From positions 124,001-188,000 of the forward strand of contig JAHCHW010000002.1 in assembly GCA_026129525.1 (NCBI GenBank): a DNA stretch of 64,000 nucleotides, read 5' to 3'. Source of the DNA: Chitinophagales bacterium (lineage in GTDB: Bacteria > Bacteroidota > Bacteroidia > Chitinophagales > LD1). Below are positions 45,723 to 55,358 of this stretch, piece after piece. The translations under genes were made by a program, and so were the position numbers. Each line of letters starts with the position of its first letter. Position 1 is the first letter of the stretch. Below the pieces are notes generated by a model. That model did not search any database. It saw nothing but the letters and a program-made list of their open reading frames with translations, and was not told where the DNA came from.

Positions 45723-46739
45723 TTAGTTGAAGTTAATACTGCTCAAAGCCTCCAAAAATTTTTTCTCCGTTTCGTCCATTCCTATCAGGCTTTTGCCTCC
45801 GGCTGCATTCCGGTGTCCACCGCCTTCAAAATAGGTGCGGGCAAAAGTGTTTACATCTACCTCTCCGCGCGAACGAAACGAAATTTTAATGCGGTCAGGC
45901 TCTTCGCTAAAGTAAGCGCTCATTATCACACCTTCAATTTTAAACGGATAGTTTACCAAGCCTTCGCTATCGCCACCCTGCAAATTGAACTTTTTTATTT
46001 CGGCTTGTGAAAGCATCATGTATGCCACTTTGCCATCGTTTACAAGTTTTAACTTCTCGTTGAGGCAGTAGCCGAAAAAGCGCAAACGGGTTTCGCGAAA
46101 GATGTTGTTTATTTTTTCGCTCACATAATCGGGGCGGGCGCCTTTGGCAATTAACAGTGCTGCCACTTTGTGGGCATTGGGGGTAGTGTTGTTGAACTGA
46201 AAGAAACCGTTGTCGGTAGCCAAGCCTACATACAGGCATTCTGCCATTGCGGCATCAATCAAATCCTCATCGCCCAAATCGGAAATTATATCAGCCACCA
46301 TTTCGGCAGTAGCGCAGTATTTTACATTGCTGAACGTGATTACCGAGAAAGCTTCGGGCTGTTGGTGATGGTCAATCATCACTTTCTTTGCTCTTGATTT
46401 AGTTACCAACTCGCCCATGTTTTCGAGGCGGGCAAGAGAATTGAAGTCAAGACAGTAGATAACATCGGCTTCTCTGAGCAATTTTTCGCAGGGCTTCCAT
46501 CCTTTACCGTTTTCGCAAACGGCAATGGTATCGGTTCCGGGAATCCACTTTAAGTTTTCGGTAAAGGCGGTTGGTGAGATAACCGCAGCCTTGCAGCCTT
46601 TTTTTTCGAGATAGAATTTCCAACCCAGTGAGGCTCCCAACGCATCACCATCGGGGTTTCGGTGAGTGATAATAGCTGCTTTGTGCGGAACAGCTAACAG
46701 ATTACTAAGTGCCTGAATACTTTCCTTCGGAAAATTCAT
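45723..46739 (-). CDS. nrnA: DHH-family phosphoesterase, NrnA-like (nanoRNase/pAp phosphatase)
   Basis: A 338-aa protein. The ATG at 46739 is chosen because a longer frame would run through the L19 terminator. The N-terminal DHH domain shows [14 protein letters not shown] near 31-44, the aspartate in [15 protein letters not shown] and the name-giving motif DHHQQP near 130. The C-terminal DHHA1 domain ends with the Gly-rich [12 protein letters not shown]. NrnA degrades 2-5 nt RNA and dephosphorylates 3'-phosphoadenosine 5'-phosphate in the cytoplasm, replacing Orn in bacteria that lack it. It sits between L19 and the PPIase gene, 16 bases from the latter. Confidence 0.9.
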   Translation of the reverse strand: MNFPKESIQALSNLLAVPHKAAIITHRNPDGDALGASLGWKFYLEKKGCKAAVISPTAFTENLKWIPGTDTIAVCENGKGWKPCEKLLREADVIYCLDFNSLARLENMGELVTKSRAKKVMIDHHQQPEAFSVITFSNVKYCATAEMVADIISDLGDEDLIDAAMAECLYVGLATDNGFFQFNNTTPNAHKVAALLIAKGARPDYVSEKINNIFRETRLRFFGYCLNEKLKLVNDGKVAYMMLSQAEIKKFNLQGGDSEGLVNYPFKIEGVIMSAYFSEEPDRIKISFRSRGEVDVNTFARTYFEGGGHRNAAGGKSLIGMDETEKKFLEALSSINFN

Positions 46740-46799
46740 GAGGGGCGAATGTAATAATTCCCGATTTACGTAAAAGCTGCCGGAAACGCCATAAAAGCA

Positions 46800-46828
46800 G
46801 AAGCCGCACCTGTTTTGGATGCGGCTTC
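46800..46828 (-). terminator. Terminator of the L19 gene
   Basis: GAAGCCGCA (46800-46808) pairs with TGCGGCTTC (46820-46828) around an 11-base loop; on the minus strand it is followed by TGCTTTTA. It lies 25 bases after the rplS stop. Confidence 0.75.
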
Positions 46829-46853
46829 GCGGTATATTATCCAATGGGTTGAA

Positions 46854-47225
46854 TTATTCTGCTCCGGCAACTTCCAACTGGCGTTTTTCCTGAATGCGCG
46901 AAGCCTTTCCTTTACGGTTACGCTGGTAGAACAGTTTTGCTCTGCGAACACGACCTACTTTGTTCACCACAATTTCATCAACAAAAGGTGAGAAAAGAGG
47001 AAAAACACGCTCAACACCTACACCGTTCGAAATTTTGCGAACCGTAAAACTTTTGGTAGCCCCGCTGCCGCGTAACTGAATTACATCGCCACGGAACTCC
47101 TGAATACGCTCCTTATTTCCTTCGGTAATTTTATATGATACAGTAATGTTATCGCCAGGACCAAACTGAGGATGCTTGTTGGCTGAATACATTGCATCTT
47201 CTACGGCTTTCAATTTAGGATTCAT
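46854..47225 (-). CDS. rplS: 50S ribosomal protein L19
   Basis: A 123-aa ribosomal protein starting MNPKLKAVEDAMYS. The L19 core is clear: FGPGDNITVSYKITEGNKER, IQEFRGDVIQLRG, SFTVRKISNGVGVER and RRAKLFYQR. L19 is at the interface of the two ribosomal subunits. A longer frame starting at TTG (47261) would include the putative -7 promoter element at 47259, so the ATG at 47225 is preferred. It appears to be transcribed alone, because it has its own promoter and a terminator downstream, rather than in the usual rpsP-rimM-trmD-rplS operon. Confidence 0.96.
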   Translation of the reverse strand: MNPKLKAVEDAMYSANKHPQFGPGDNITVSYKITEGNKERIQEFRGDVIQLRGSGATKSFTVRKISNGVGVERVFPLFSPFVDEIVVNKVGRVRRAKLFYQRNRKGKASRIQEKRQLEVAGAE

Positions 47226-47258
47226 GACTTCTGCTTTAATTTTTTGTAAAAAGGCAGG

Positions 47259-47266
47259 CAAAAGTA
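47259..47266 (-). promoter_or_regulatory. Likely -7 element of rplS
   Basis: On the minus strand this reads TACTTTTG, an exact match to TAnnTTTG, 33 bases upstream of the rplS ATG. No clear TTTG was found at the -33 spacing. Confidence 0.5.
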
Positions 47267-47331
47267 AAAAGTTTTAGCAAATAAAGAAGGAGAGAATTTA
47301 ACAGTGGCAAATTCCCTCTTTTGTAGGCTAT

Positions 47332-50300
47332 CTACCTCTCTTTTACCCTCATTACTCCGCTGCCGTTGTAGGAATGGTATTCTCCGTTATACATGGCATC
47401 GGCCATAGCGGGACCCATTACGTAGGTGCCGGGTGAAACTGCCCGCACGGCATAGTAATAGGTTTGCGAGGATATGCCGAGGTTTACAAACAGGTTGATG
47501 CGGTCATCGCGCATGTCGGTGTGGGTGGGGTAGCTTTCGTTCTTAATCCAATTCATGCCCGGTATCTCTTTGGTGCGCGGGTTCTCAATTTCGAAACCAG
47601 CGGGAAGCATGTCGGTAATAACAATGTTGTCAATGTAGGTGCTGTACGAGTTTTCGAGCGTGAGCGCTACCACTACCAAATCGTTTTGCGTAAAGGTATT
47701 GTTGGTAATTTGTTTGCCGTAGCGGTCGTAAAAGCGCTTACGGATTTTAATGTAGCTGTCCTCTTCTTTAAATGACCCATCTTTCGAAATACCTTCTGCC
47801 TGCCAGAAGTAGTACAACTTGCCGCTGCCGCTTACCGATACTTCAACATTGGTTCCACCCAATTGCTTTGCAGTAAGCTTCAGTGTGCTGCCATCGTTAG
47901 CCGCCACCTGTTTGCCGTTTACTTTTACGGTGGCTTTCACATCGCTCTTAGCTGCCTGCCGAGCTATTTTACCGAGGGCAAGAAAACTGAAAGCTCTGTC
48001 CTGCGTACTTAACCATGGGCGTGCCTTTATTTCGGTGCTTACATGCTTTGCCATAATGCCCACCTGCGGATTGTCGGGGTCCACTTCCAAAATAGCGTTG
48101 AGAGCAATGGCTTCATCGCGCACATCGCTGCTGAACGAGCCGCCCGTTTCGCGCACGGCTGCTTCGCCAGTAAACGAAGCGGGGAGCATTTCGTTGAACT
48201 TTGCCTTATTGCCCGAAATAGCATAGGCGGCACTGAGCAGATATTTGCTATCCAACGCAAGCAGTTGCGGATTTTGCTTATAGTAGTTCATGGTGCTTAC
48301 CTGCGGTTTGCCGGCTAATGCAAGCACATAAAGCGAGTAAGCCACTTCCTTGGGAGCAATCTTTTTGTTTTGATTGCGATTGTAGTAGTAGTTGATGGTT
48401 TCTTTGCTCTTTAAGCGGTTGATGAGGTACGAATAGATGGTTTCGGTAAGGCTGTTGTCCACCTCAAAACCCGACTTGCGGGCTTCGAGCAGAAAGTGTG
48501 CGGCATACACTGTTGCCCACCAACTTTCGCTGCCTTCGCTATCCCACAGGGTAAGCCCACCGCTGTACAACTGCCGCATTTTTATTTTGCGGATAGCTTC
48601 CTGCACGTTGTAGTTGGCACCGGTTTTAATGTTCTTATCCATGTTGAACTGTTCGCTCAAATCGCCAAAGTACAACTGCGGAAAAGCGGCACTGATGGTT
48701 TGCTCGGTGCAGCCGTACGGGTATTGCACAAGGCGGTAAATTTGGTCGGCAATTTCTACTACGGGGTTTTTGCTTATCACCAACTGGTAGCCGGCACTTG
48801 CGGGCATAAAGTAATCCATATCGAAACTAACATTCTTGCTTTCACCGGCATTGATGGAGCCTGCACCGGTTCGCTTTTGCAGCGATGCAGCCGGGCGAAT
48901 GGTGATGTCGGTTTCTTCCACAAATTTTTCGTTCAGCGCATTTACCTCAACGGTAATTTTTGCCACGTCTATTTTCGGCTCAGCCACTACCAGAAACTTC
49001 ACTCTGCCTTCGCTGTTTGCTTTCAGCGAAACCGATTGCGAACTGCTGCCTACCATTTGCACGGGTCCGTTCAGCTTTACATTCACTTTTGCCTCTGTAG
49101 CATTTTTAGTGGTGTTGCTGATAGTAACGGGCATAAGCACGGTATCTTTCGGGGAAAGGAAACGCGGCAATGCGGTGCTTACCACTACGGGGTCAGCCAC
49201 CGTCATATTAAAATCGGTGCTGCCGAAAGCGGCATCTTTGTAAGCCACCGCCATTAAACGCAACTGTCCGCTGAACTGCGGAATATCGAACTCGAAATTT
49301 GCTTCGCCACTGCTGTTAACATCGGCAATGCCGCTCCAGTACGAAACCAACTTTACGCGTTTGTTTTGCATGGGGTTGGTGCGCTTGCTTAAATCGAAAC
49401 CATCGCCACCTACCGAAGAAAGGTTGCCTTTCAATTCGGGGAAGAGCAAAGGATAGAGGTCGTAAGCATTTATTTCAAGTGCGCGCTTGGCGTAGAAGAA
49501 ACCGTAGGGGTCGGGTGTTTTGTAACCGGTTATTTGCAGAATGCCTTCATCCACCGCAGCCAGCGTAACTTTTGCCCCCGGAGTAGCTTTTACTTTCACT
49601 TTCTGTTTGGTACGGCTTCGCACATTTTTCTCTGCCACAATCTCCACATTCATTTTGCGGCTTTTTTCTTCTACCGTTACTGCTTTAAAACCATGCGCCA
49701 CCGTTAAGGGCATATCGCTTTCGGCATGGGGTTTAATGAGCGTGGCAGTGATGTACGCATTAGGCAAATACTGCGAAGAGAGGTTGAGTTCGAGCGAAGC
49801 GGAGCGGTTTGCTACGTCAATGTATTTGTATTCGAGCACGCGGTCGGTTTCAACGGTTACAAGCAGTTTTCCGTTAAAAGGAGTTTTGAAAAGGGCACGC
49901 ACTTTTTCATCGGAGTAGTAACTCTTTTTATCCAGTTCAATATCCACGTTGCCTTCGTTGCTTACTTCGAAACTGCCGCGGGAACTGCCCCACGAGCCGT
50001 AGCTGTAAAAAGTGCTTCGCACATAGCTGTTTACGCCCGGTTTGCCTACGCGTATTTCGTATTGCCCCGGAGTAGTGGGCGCAAAGGTGAACACGGAGTT
50101 TTCTCCGCTTACATCCACCTCGCGGTCCACAATGGTTTTGTCTTCTCTGCGCGAATCGTAACGGAAGTATTCGCCATAACGCGAAAGGTAAGTGTGGTAA
50201 TCGTGCTTAATAACCTGCACGCGGGCTTTGGCAGTTAGGGGTTTACCATCTTTATCTAACGCAATAAGCGGGAACGAAATGTTTTGATTGAGGCGGTAGT

Positions 50301-52743
50301 AATAGTAGCCATCGGTGCCCAAGCCGTAGAAAACATCCTGCGTAAACACATCAATTACCGATTTGCGGTTTACCGGTCTGCCGGTTTCGTCAAACACAGT
50401 GGTAAAAAAATCGAGTTGCATCAGTCCGCTGTTGGCGTAGTTTTCAGGCACGGTGTATGTTTCGGTGGCGTTTCCGTTTTCATCGGTAGTGCCTTGCATT
50501 ACCTGACTGTTGTAGTAGGTGTTTCTATCTGCCAGACTGAAATTGTACTTGCGATATTTTTCGGCACTGAAGGTTTTTTCTTTGGTTTGAATTTCCACCT
50601 CGTAATTGCGGTTAGCGGCAGGCGGTCCAAAAAAGTTGACCGCATTGAGTGAGAGTGTAACGGTTTCACCTGGTTTCAGGAAGGGCTTATCGAGCGATGC
50701 CGATACCTTAATGCGGTCGGGCATAAATTCTTCCACCAGAATATTTTTGGTAGCCATCAGTATATCGTTGGCGCTGTATACTTCGAACGTATAACTGCCG
50801 GTAACAGCCGAGGCGGAAAGTTCTACCTGCGCTTCGAGCGAGCCTTGTGCATTGAGCGATTTGCGAATGGCTTTCAACTCTTTTCCGTTGGGCAAAAGCA
50901 TTTTCATTTTCAGGGGAATTTCTCCGGGTTTGTTCCATTTCCAGTCGCGCACTACTACACTCAGGTTTACTTTCTCGCCCGGGCGGTACATCTCTCTTTC
51001 GGCATAAATAAAAGCATCAAGATTGGTGCTGTTGTTGCGTTTGCCGCCCACATCGAAACGCGAAGTACCTACCATGGTACTACGCAAGGGCATATAGTTG
51101 AAATCGGTGCCATTGGTAGCGGTAATAAGCGCAGGTTTAAATCCGCTGAACTCGCGCTTTTTCAAATCAACCTTTGCCACACCATCGGCATCGGTAACGC
51201 CCGTACCCACCAGTTGATTGTTGGAGCCATACACCGACACATTTACCCCGCTAATGGCTTTGGCATTTTGAATGGAGTTGGCAAACACCAGCACGTTATC
51301 CTTGCCTTCGCGGGCAATTAACCCGATATCGCTGAGGGAAACAAAACGCGAATCGCTGCGCCAATAGTCGTCCATACTACGCACTTTGATGTGGTAAATG
51401 CCTTTGAGGTCTTTCAGTTTATCTTCGATATTAAACTTGAGGAGGCGGCTGTTGCCATAGCGCGGCAGCGTTTTGGTTTCTATCACCTTTTCGTAAATAA
51501 TATCGCCCCATACGGCTTCGTCATAGTAGTAGTCGTTTTCGTAGTAATACTCTTCGCTTTCGTAATCGCTTTCATAGTAGCTGTCGTTGGGATAATAGCC
51601 GCTGCGCTCGCTTGCCAGCAGGTTGTTTTCGTAAATTTTGGAGATGATAACTTTAATGCGGCTTACCGAAGTAACATTCACTTCGATATTGCGGTTGCCC
51701 TTGCTGCCCAAATACACACCTTTACGGTTAATGAACTGCACCGAAGGCTGCAATTTGCCGAAGGTAACGGTGTTGGTGTAGTCTTCTTTCAGCGTGCCCC
51801 CAATTTTTCCTTTCAAGCCTTGCTTTAGAGTAATGCTGTAGGCTTTGCTTACATCAAAGCCTTCGCTGGTAATAACCAAACCCTGTGAGGATGTTTCGGT
51901 TTTAAAATTCACCTTGGGTTCAATGGCAATAAACTGCTGTATGTTTTCGGAAGCAGGTGTTTGGCTCATAAACAGTTTAATGCTGCCCTGTGTGCCATCG
52001 TGGTTGGCTTCAATATTTTGCACCACCACGTTGAAAGGCGAAGGCAGCAGCAATTCGTTTTCTATTGCCTTGCCCAGTCCGGTTTTTCCGTTGAGGGGCA
52101 GCAGTCCCTTTTCGATGGTGAGTTTTAGTTTTACATCGCGGTCTTCGAGCGGAACACCGGTGAGGGACAGCGAAATTTTTAACTCGGGGGTTGTAGTTTG
52201 TATATTAAAATCCTTCGCTGCGCCATCGGCACTGAGCGATACAAACTGCTTGAGTTTTTCGGGCGATACTTTGTAGTTGAAGTAGAGATCAACCTGCGGA
52301 AAGGCATTGCCGGTACTGCCATCGCTTACGTTCCACACCGCCAGGGCATTTTCCAAATTAAGATAAGGTGTGTGAAAGGGTTTTACTTCGCACTTGCCGA
52401 GGCTGTATTTGCTACCGGTGTGGCGGAGAATTTTATCGGTAATGGTAGCTTTGTATTCGGTGGCGGGCAACAAATCGTACTCGGGAGAAAAGATGAGTTC
52501 GTTGGCATTTAACCAGCGGAACCTGCCCGAGATAGGCGGCTCGAAGTGAATGTATTCGGTGGTGTCCCACTCGTTGAAGACAGAATCTGCCGCCAGGTTT
52601 TTATCGAAGGTAAAAATGAGATTGCCGAGCGTGGGCACTTCATCGCGGGCGGTAGTTTCGGTAAGGTTTACTTTGCTTTTGTTGTTGCAGGCTGCGAAAA
52701 ACAAAATGAAAAACGCAGAGATGAGGCGGATGGCGGTACGCAT
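47332..52743 (-). CDS. Bacterial alpha-2-macroglobulin lipoprotein with intact thioester motif
   Basis: An 1803-aa periplasmic protein. Residues 1-19 form a lipoprotein signal (ISAFFILFFAACNN) with the anchor Cys at the FAAC box. Many macroglobulin-type beta domains follow (for example YRPGEKVNLSVVVRDW and KPGETVTLSLNAVNFFGPP). The alpha-2-macroglobulin core is marked by VKVKATPGAKVTLAAVDEGI and FDIPQFSGQLRLMAVAY. The thioester motif CTEQ sits at residues 1345-1348 (QYPYGCTEQTIS), where Cys and Gln form the bond that traps attacking proteases, and is followed by the helical thioester domain. It is expected to protect the cell from host or competitor proteases. No penicillin-binding protein 1C gene lies beside it. 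Confidence 0.93.
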   Translation of the reverse strand: MRTAIRLISAFFILFFAACNNKSKVNLTETTARDEVPTLGNLIFTFDKNLAADSVFNEWDTTEYIHFEPPISGRFRWLNANELIFSPEYDLLPATEYKATITDKILRHTGSKYSLGKCEVKPFHTPYLNLENALAVWNVSDGSTGNAFPQVDLYFNYKVSPEKLKQFVSLSADGAAKDFNIQTTTPELKISLSLTGVPLEDRDVKLKLTIEKGLLPLNGKTGLGKAIENELLLPSPFNVVVQNIEANHDGTQGSIKLFMSQTPASENIQQFIAIEPKVNFKTETSSQGLVITSEGFDVSKAYSITLKQGLKGKIGGTLKEDYTNTVTFGKLQPSVQFINRKGVYLGSKGNRNIEVNVTSVSRIKVIISKIYENNLLASERSGYYPNDSYYESDYESEEYYYENDYYYDEAVWGDIIYEKVIETKTLPRYGNSRLLKFNIEDKLKDLKGIYHIKVRSMDDYWRSDSRFVSLSDIGLIAREGKDNVLVFANSIQNAKAISGVNVSVYGSNNQLVGTGVTDADGVAKVDLKKREFSGFKPALITATNGTDFNYMPLRSTMVGTSRFDVGGKRNNSTNLDAFIYAEREMYRPGEKVNLSVVVRDWKWNKPGEIPLKMKMLLPNGKELKAIRKSLNAQGSLEAQVELSASAVTGSYTFEVYSANDILMATKNILVEEFMPDRIKVSASLDKPFLKPGETVTLSLNAVNFFGPPAANRNYEVEIQTKEKTFSAEKYRKYNFSLADRNTYYNSQVMQGTTDENGNATETYTVPENYANSGLMQLDFFTTVFDETGRPVNRKSVIDVFTQDVFYGLGTDGYYYYRLNQNISFPLIALDKDGKPLTAKARVQVIKHDYHTYLSRYGEYFRYDSRREDKTIVDREVDVSGENSVFTFAPTTPGQYEIRVGKPGVNSYVRSTFYSYGSWGSSRGSFEVSNEGNVDIELDKKSYYSDEKVRALFKTPFNGKLLVTVETDRVLEYKYIDVANRSASLELNLSSQYLPNAYITATLIKPHAESDMPLTVAHGFKAVTVEEKSRKMNVEIVAEKNVRSRTKQKVKVKATPGAKVTLAAVDEGILQITGYKTPDPYGFFYAKRALEINAYDLYPLLFPELKGNLSSVGGDGFDLSKRTNPMQNKRVKLVSYWSGIADVNSSGEANFEFDIPQFSGQLRLMAVAYKDAAFGSTDFNMTVADPVVVSTALPRFLSPKDTVLMPVTISNTTKNATEAKVNVKLNGPVQMVGSSSQSVSLKANSEGRVKFLVVAEPKIDVAKITVEVNALNEKFVEETDITIRPAASLQKRTGAGSINAGESKNVSFDMDYFMPASAGYQLVISKNPVVEIADQIYRLVQYPYGCTEQTISAAFPQLYFGDLSEQFNMDKNIKTGANYNVQEAIRKIKMRQLYSGGLTLWDSEGSESWWATVYAAHFLLEARKSGFEVDNSLTETIYSYLINRLKSKETINYYYNRNQNKKIAPKEVAYSLYVLALAGKPQVSTMNYYKQNPQLLALDSKYLLSAAYAISGNKAKFNEMLPASFTGEAAVRETGGSFSSDVRDEAIALNAILEVDPDNPQVGIMAKHVSTEIKARPWLSTQDRAFSFLALGKIARQAAKSDVKATVKVNGKQVAANDGSTLKLTAKQLGGTNVEVSVSGSGKLYYFWQAEGISKDGSFKEEDSYIKIRKRFYDRYGKQITNNTFTQNDLVVVALTLENSYSTYIDNIVITDMLPAGFEIENPRTKEIPGMNWIKNESYPTHTDMRDDRINLFVNLGISSQTYYYAVRAVSPGTYVMGPAMADAMYNGEYHSYNGSGVMRVKER

Positions 52744-52878
52744 GGTGTTGGCGAGTTTTTAAAATGTAATTACTACGTAAAGCAATATATGATTATTGCG
52801 TGTGTAAGGAAAAATATTTTGGGAAGGGGAAATACAAGTAAACGGATAAGGCGGAGATTTTGCGGATTATTGCTGTCC

Positions 52879-52895
52879 AACGGGTTAAACCCGTT
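52879..52895. repeat. 17-base palindrome in the spacer before the macroglobulin gene
   Basis: AACGGGTT, one A, then AACCCGTT form a perfect 8-bp inverted repeat just beyond the SxtJ-like gene stop (52913). It may serve as a weak terminator for the carbamoyltransferase operon or be a dispersed palindrome. Confidence 0.55.
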
Positions 52896-52912
52896 TACAG
52901 ATTAGTTGCAAC

Positions 52913-53299
52913 CTACCACACATTTTCCAAATCTTTGGCTTGGTAGGTATGGTTGCGCTCGGTGTAATAGCTGCCGGTTGCTTTCCTTTTTAGCTGAAGA
53001 CTATCCTTTCCTCCGCTAAAAAGACGGGAAAGTAAAGCAACAGGCAATAGAAAGCCGAAAAAGATAAGCGACAGAATTACCTTTGACATTACAAAGCCCA
53101 TCGCCTCACCAATCTTTATCCAAAGCCAAGCAATTTTTGCGGTAAGTGTTTTAGAGAAAGCTCCTGCTAAACCAAGAACAATAGCCACAACAATAAGCCA
53201 GTTGTATTGCTGCTTGGTAAAAAAGTAAACCACCAGTAAGCCTACACAAATGGTAAGTATTACTTCCAGTTCCTTTTCGCGGTTAAGTTTTACTTGCAT
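52913..53299 (-). CDS. SxtJ-family membrane protein
   Basis: A 128-aa protein starting MQVKLNREKELEVILTICVG at the ATG at 53299; a longer frame is unlikely because it would run back through the preceding small gene. It has three to four hydrophobic segments (ILTICVGLLVVYFF, WLIVVAIVLGLAGAF, VILSLIFFGFLLPVALLS) and a basic tail. The layout and neighbours match the SxtJ family, named from the saxitoxin cluster, whose role is unknown. It follows a DUF5989 gene by one base and a carbamoyltransferase two genes upstream, the same order as sxtI-sxtK/J-type modules. It may form a membrane platform for the carbamoylation step; that is inference. Confidence 0.8.
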   Translation of the reverse strand: MQVKLNREKELEVILTICVGLLVVYFFTKQQYNWLIVVAIVLGLAGAFSKTLTAKIAWLWIKIGEAMGFVMSKVILSLIFFGFLLPVALLSRLFSGGKDSLQLKRKATGSYYTERNHTYQAKDLENVW

Positions 53300-53300
53300 G

Positions 53301-53450
53301 TTAGAACAGCGTATAAACAAAAGGAGCAGCCGCAGAGCCTCCGCCAATAACAATAAGAATACCTACCAGCAGCAGCACGATAATCATGGGCAGCAGCCAC
53401 CACTTTTTGCGCTCCATTAAAAATTTCCACAGGTCGGTTAAAAATTCCAT
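53301..53450 (-). CDS. DUF5989 small membrane protein (49 aa)
   Basis: A 49-residue protein, MEFLTDLWKFLMERKKWWLL then PMIIVLLLVGILIVIGGGSA, ending APFVYTLF. The amphipathic start, a basic Arg-Lys-Lys-Trp-Trp belt, one membrane helix and the short Gly/Ala-rich end fit the DUF5989 family, also seen as SxtK-like proteins. It is separated from the carbamoyltransferase by 13 bases and from the SxtJ-like gene by one base, so the three are one operon. It is easy to miss because of its size. The function is unknown; it is probably a single-pass partner of the SxtJ-like protein. Confidence 0.88.
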   Translation of the reverse strand: MEFLTDLWKFLMERKKWWLLPMIIVLLLVGILIVIGGGSAAAPFVYTLF

Positions 53451-53463
53451 AGGGGTATTTGTT

Positions 53464-55323
53464 TTAGTCTAATGTAAATTCTTTTTTCCAATCGCCCTTT
53501 TCTTTCCAAGCAGGTTGCGCGGCTTTTGCCAACAGGTAGTTGCCTATTACCAGATAATCCATTTCGGTACGCATAAAACATTTGTAAGCATCTTCGGGTG
53601 TGCAAACCGGAGGCTCGCCACGCACATTAAAACTGGTGTTTACCAGTACGCTACAGCCGGTAAGCGCTTTGAACTTTTCGAGCAACAGATAATACCTGGG
53701 GTTTGTTTCTTTGTGAATAGTTTGCACGCGTGCCGAAAAGTCAACATGCGTTACGGCAGGAATATCGGAACGCAAATAATAGAGGCGTTCCATTAAGGGC
53801 AGCGAAGCATAGTTATCCGGCAATTTTGTTCTGCGCGATTCTTTAACCGGTGCCACCAGCAGCATGTAAGGTGATGACGCGTTTAGGTCGAAATACACCG
53901 CAGCATCTTCGGCTTTTACCGAAGGAGCAAAGGGGCGAAAACCTTCGCGGTATTTAATTTTCAGATTCAGCTTTTTTTGCATTTCGGAATTGCGGGCATC
54001 GCCCAGAATGCTGCGGTTGCCAAGGGCACGGGGACCAAACTCCATTCTTCCCTGCATCCAGCCAACTACATTCCCTTGGTTAATAAGCGAAGCAGTTTTC
54101 TCAGCAACCGTATCGAAGCGTTCGTGCTTTTCGTACACCGCTCCAAACTTTTTTAACCCGAGTTCAATATCTAAATCGGAAAACTCAGGGCCGAGATATG
54201 AACCATGCATACCATCGAAGGTATTACTCTGCGTTCGCTCTTTGTTAAAGTAAATGTGGTACGCTGCCTGTGCCGCACCTACTGCTCCACCGGCATCGCC
54301 CGATGCGGGCTGTACAAAAACATTTTGGAAAACTCCGCTGCGGAGTAAATGACCGTTTGCCACACAGTTAAGTGCCACACCGCCCGCCATACATATATTG
54401 TTGCTGCCGGTAAGCCGCTTTGCTTCGCCAGCCATTTTCAGCACTATTTCATCGGTAACTTTTTGAATGGCAAAAGCTAAGTTGCAATGTTGTTGTTGCA
54501 GTTCGTCTTCTTCGTTTCGCTTTTTAAAGCCGAACAATTTTTCCCATTTATTATCGAACACCATTCGCAAGCCGGTGGCGTAGTTAAAGTATTCTTGATT
54601 GAGATGAATAGAGCCATCCTCTTTTATATCTATCAGTTTGTCCTTAATTATTCGAATAAAGCTTGTGGTTTCTTCCGAATCGGAAATGCCGTACGGAGCA
54701 AGCCCCATTAGTTTATACTCGCCTGAGTTCACCTTAAAACCAAGAAAGTAGGTAAAGGCAGAATACAACAACCCAACCGAATGCGGAAAGCGCAGTTCTT
54801 TGAGAATAGTGATAGAGTTATCCTTACCGTAACCTATAGAAGCGGTTGCCCACTCTCCCACCCCGTCAATGGTTAAAATTGCCGACTCAGCATAAGGCGA
54901 TGAATAAAAAGCACTGGCAGCGTGCGAAAGGTGATGCTCGGGAAACAACAGTTTTACTTTTCGGGTGTAGCCGTCCAACTGCTCTAACTCCTCATGTATT
55001 ACCCGCTTTAAAAAAATCTTCTCCTTAATCCATACCGGCATTGATGTTACAAACGATGCCAAGCCTTTTGGTGCAAACCCGTAGTATGTTTCGAGCAGGC
55101 GTTCAAACTTTAGCAATGGCTTATCGTAAAAAGCAATTGCATCTAACTTGCCAATATCTTTGCCTGCATACTTCAGACAAAATTTTATGGCATTAACCGG
55201 AAACGAAGCATCGTGCTTTTTGCGTGTAAAGCGCTCTTCCTGTGCAGCAGCAATTATCTCCCCATCCTGAACTATGGCAGCAGCTGAGTCGTGATAAAAA
55301 GCGGAAATACCGAGAATGGTCAT
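53464..55323 (-). CDS. Carbamoyltransferase (NodU/CmcH/SxtI family)
   Basis: A 619-aa enzyme that transfers a carbamoyl group from carbamoyl phosphate, through carbamoyl-adenylate, to a hydroxyl of a sugar or secondary metabolite. The N-terminal Kae1-like domain starts ILGISAFYHDSAAAIVQDG, has EERFTRKKHDASFP, and contains the metal-binding HHLSHAASAFY near 130. IMLAPYG-like (MGLAPYG) and MAGGVALNCVANG lie further on. The C-terminal domain has MEFGPRALGNRSILGDAR and LVNTSFNVRGEPPVCTPEDA, hallmarks of the family. The acceptor is unknown, and no obvious antibiotic or Nod-factor genes are nearby, so a cell-surface glycan or lipid acceptor is plausible. It heads the DUF5989-SxtJ operon. Confidence 0.92.
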   Translation of the reverse strand: MTILGISAFYHDSAAAIVQDGEIIAAAQEERFTRKKHDASFPVNAIKFCLKYAGKDIGKLDAIAFYDKPLLKFERLLETYYGFAPKGLASFVTSMPVWIKEKIFLKRVIHEELEQLDGYTRKVKLLFPEHHLSHAASAFYSSPYAESAILTIDGVGEWATASIGYGKDNSITILKELRFPHSVGLLYSAFTYFLGFKVNSGEYKLMGLAPYGISDSEETTSFIRIIKDKLIDIKEDGSIHLNQEYFNYATGLRMVFDNKWEKLFGFKKRNEEDELQQQHCNLAFAIQKVTDEIVLKMAGEAKRLTGSNNICMAGGVALNCVANGHLLRSGVFQNVFVQPASGDAGGAVGAAQAAYHIYFNKERTQSNTFDGMHGSYLGPEFSDLDIELGLKKFGAVYEKHERFDTVAEKTASLINQGNVVGWMQGRMEFGPRALGNRSILGDARNSEMQKKLNLKIKYREGFRPFAPSVKAEDAAVYFDLNASSPYMLLVAPVKESRRTKLPDNYASLPLMERLYYLRSDIPAVTHVDFSARVQTIHKETNPRYYLLLEKFKALTGCSVLVNTSFNVRGEPPVCTPEDAYKCFMRTEMDYLVIGNYLLAKAAQPAWKEKGDWKKEFTLD

Positions 55324-55358
55324 AAATGAATACAGTGCAAAATAACACCTTAAGGCAT

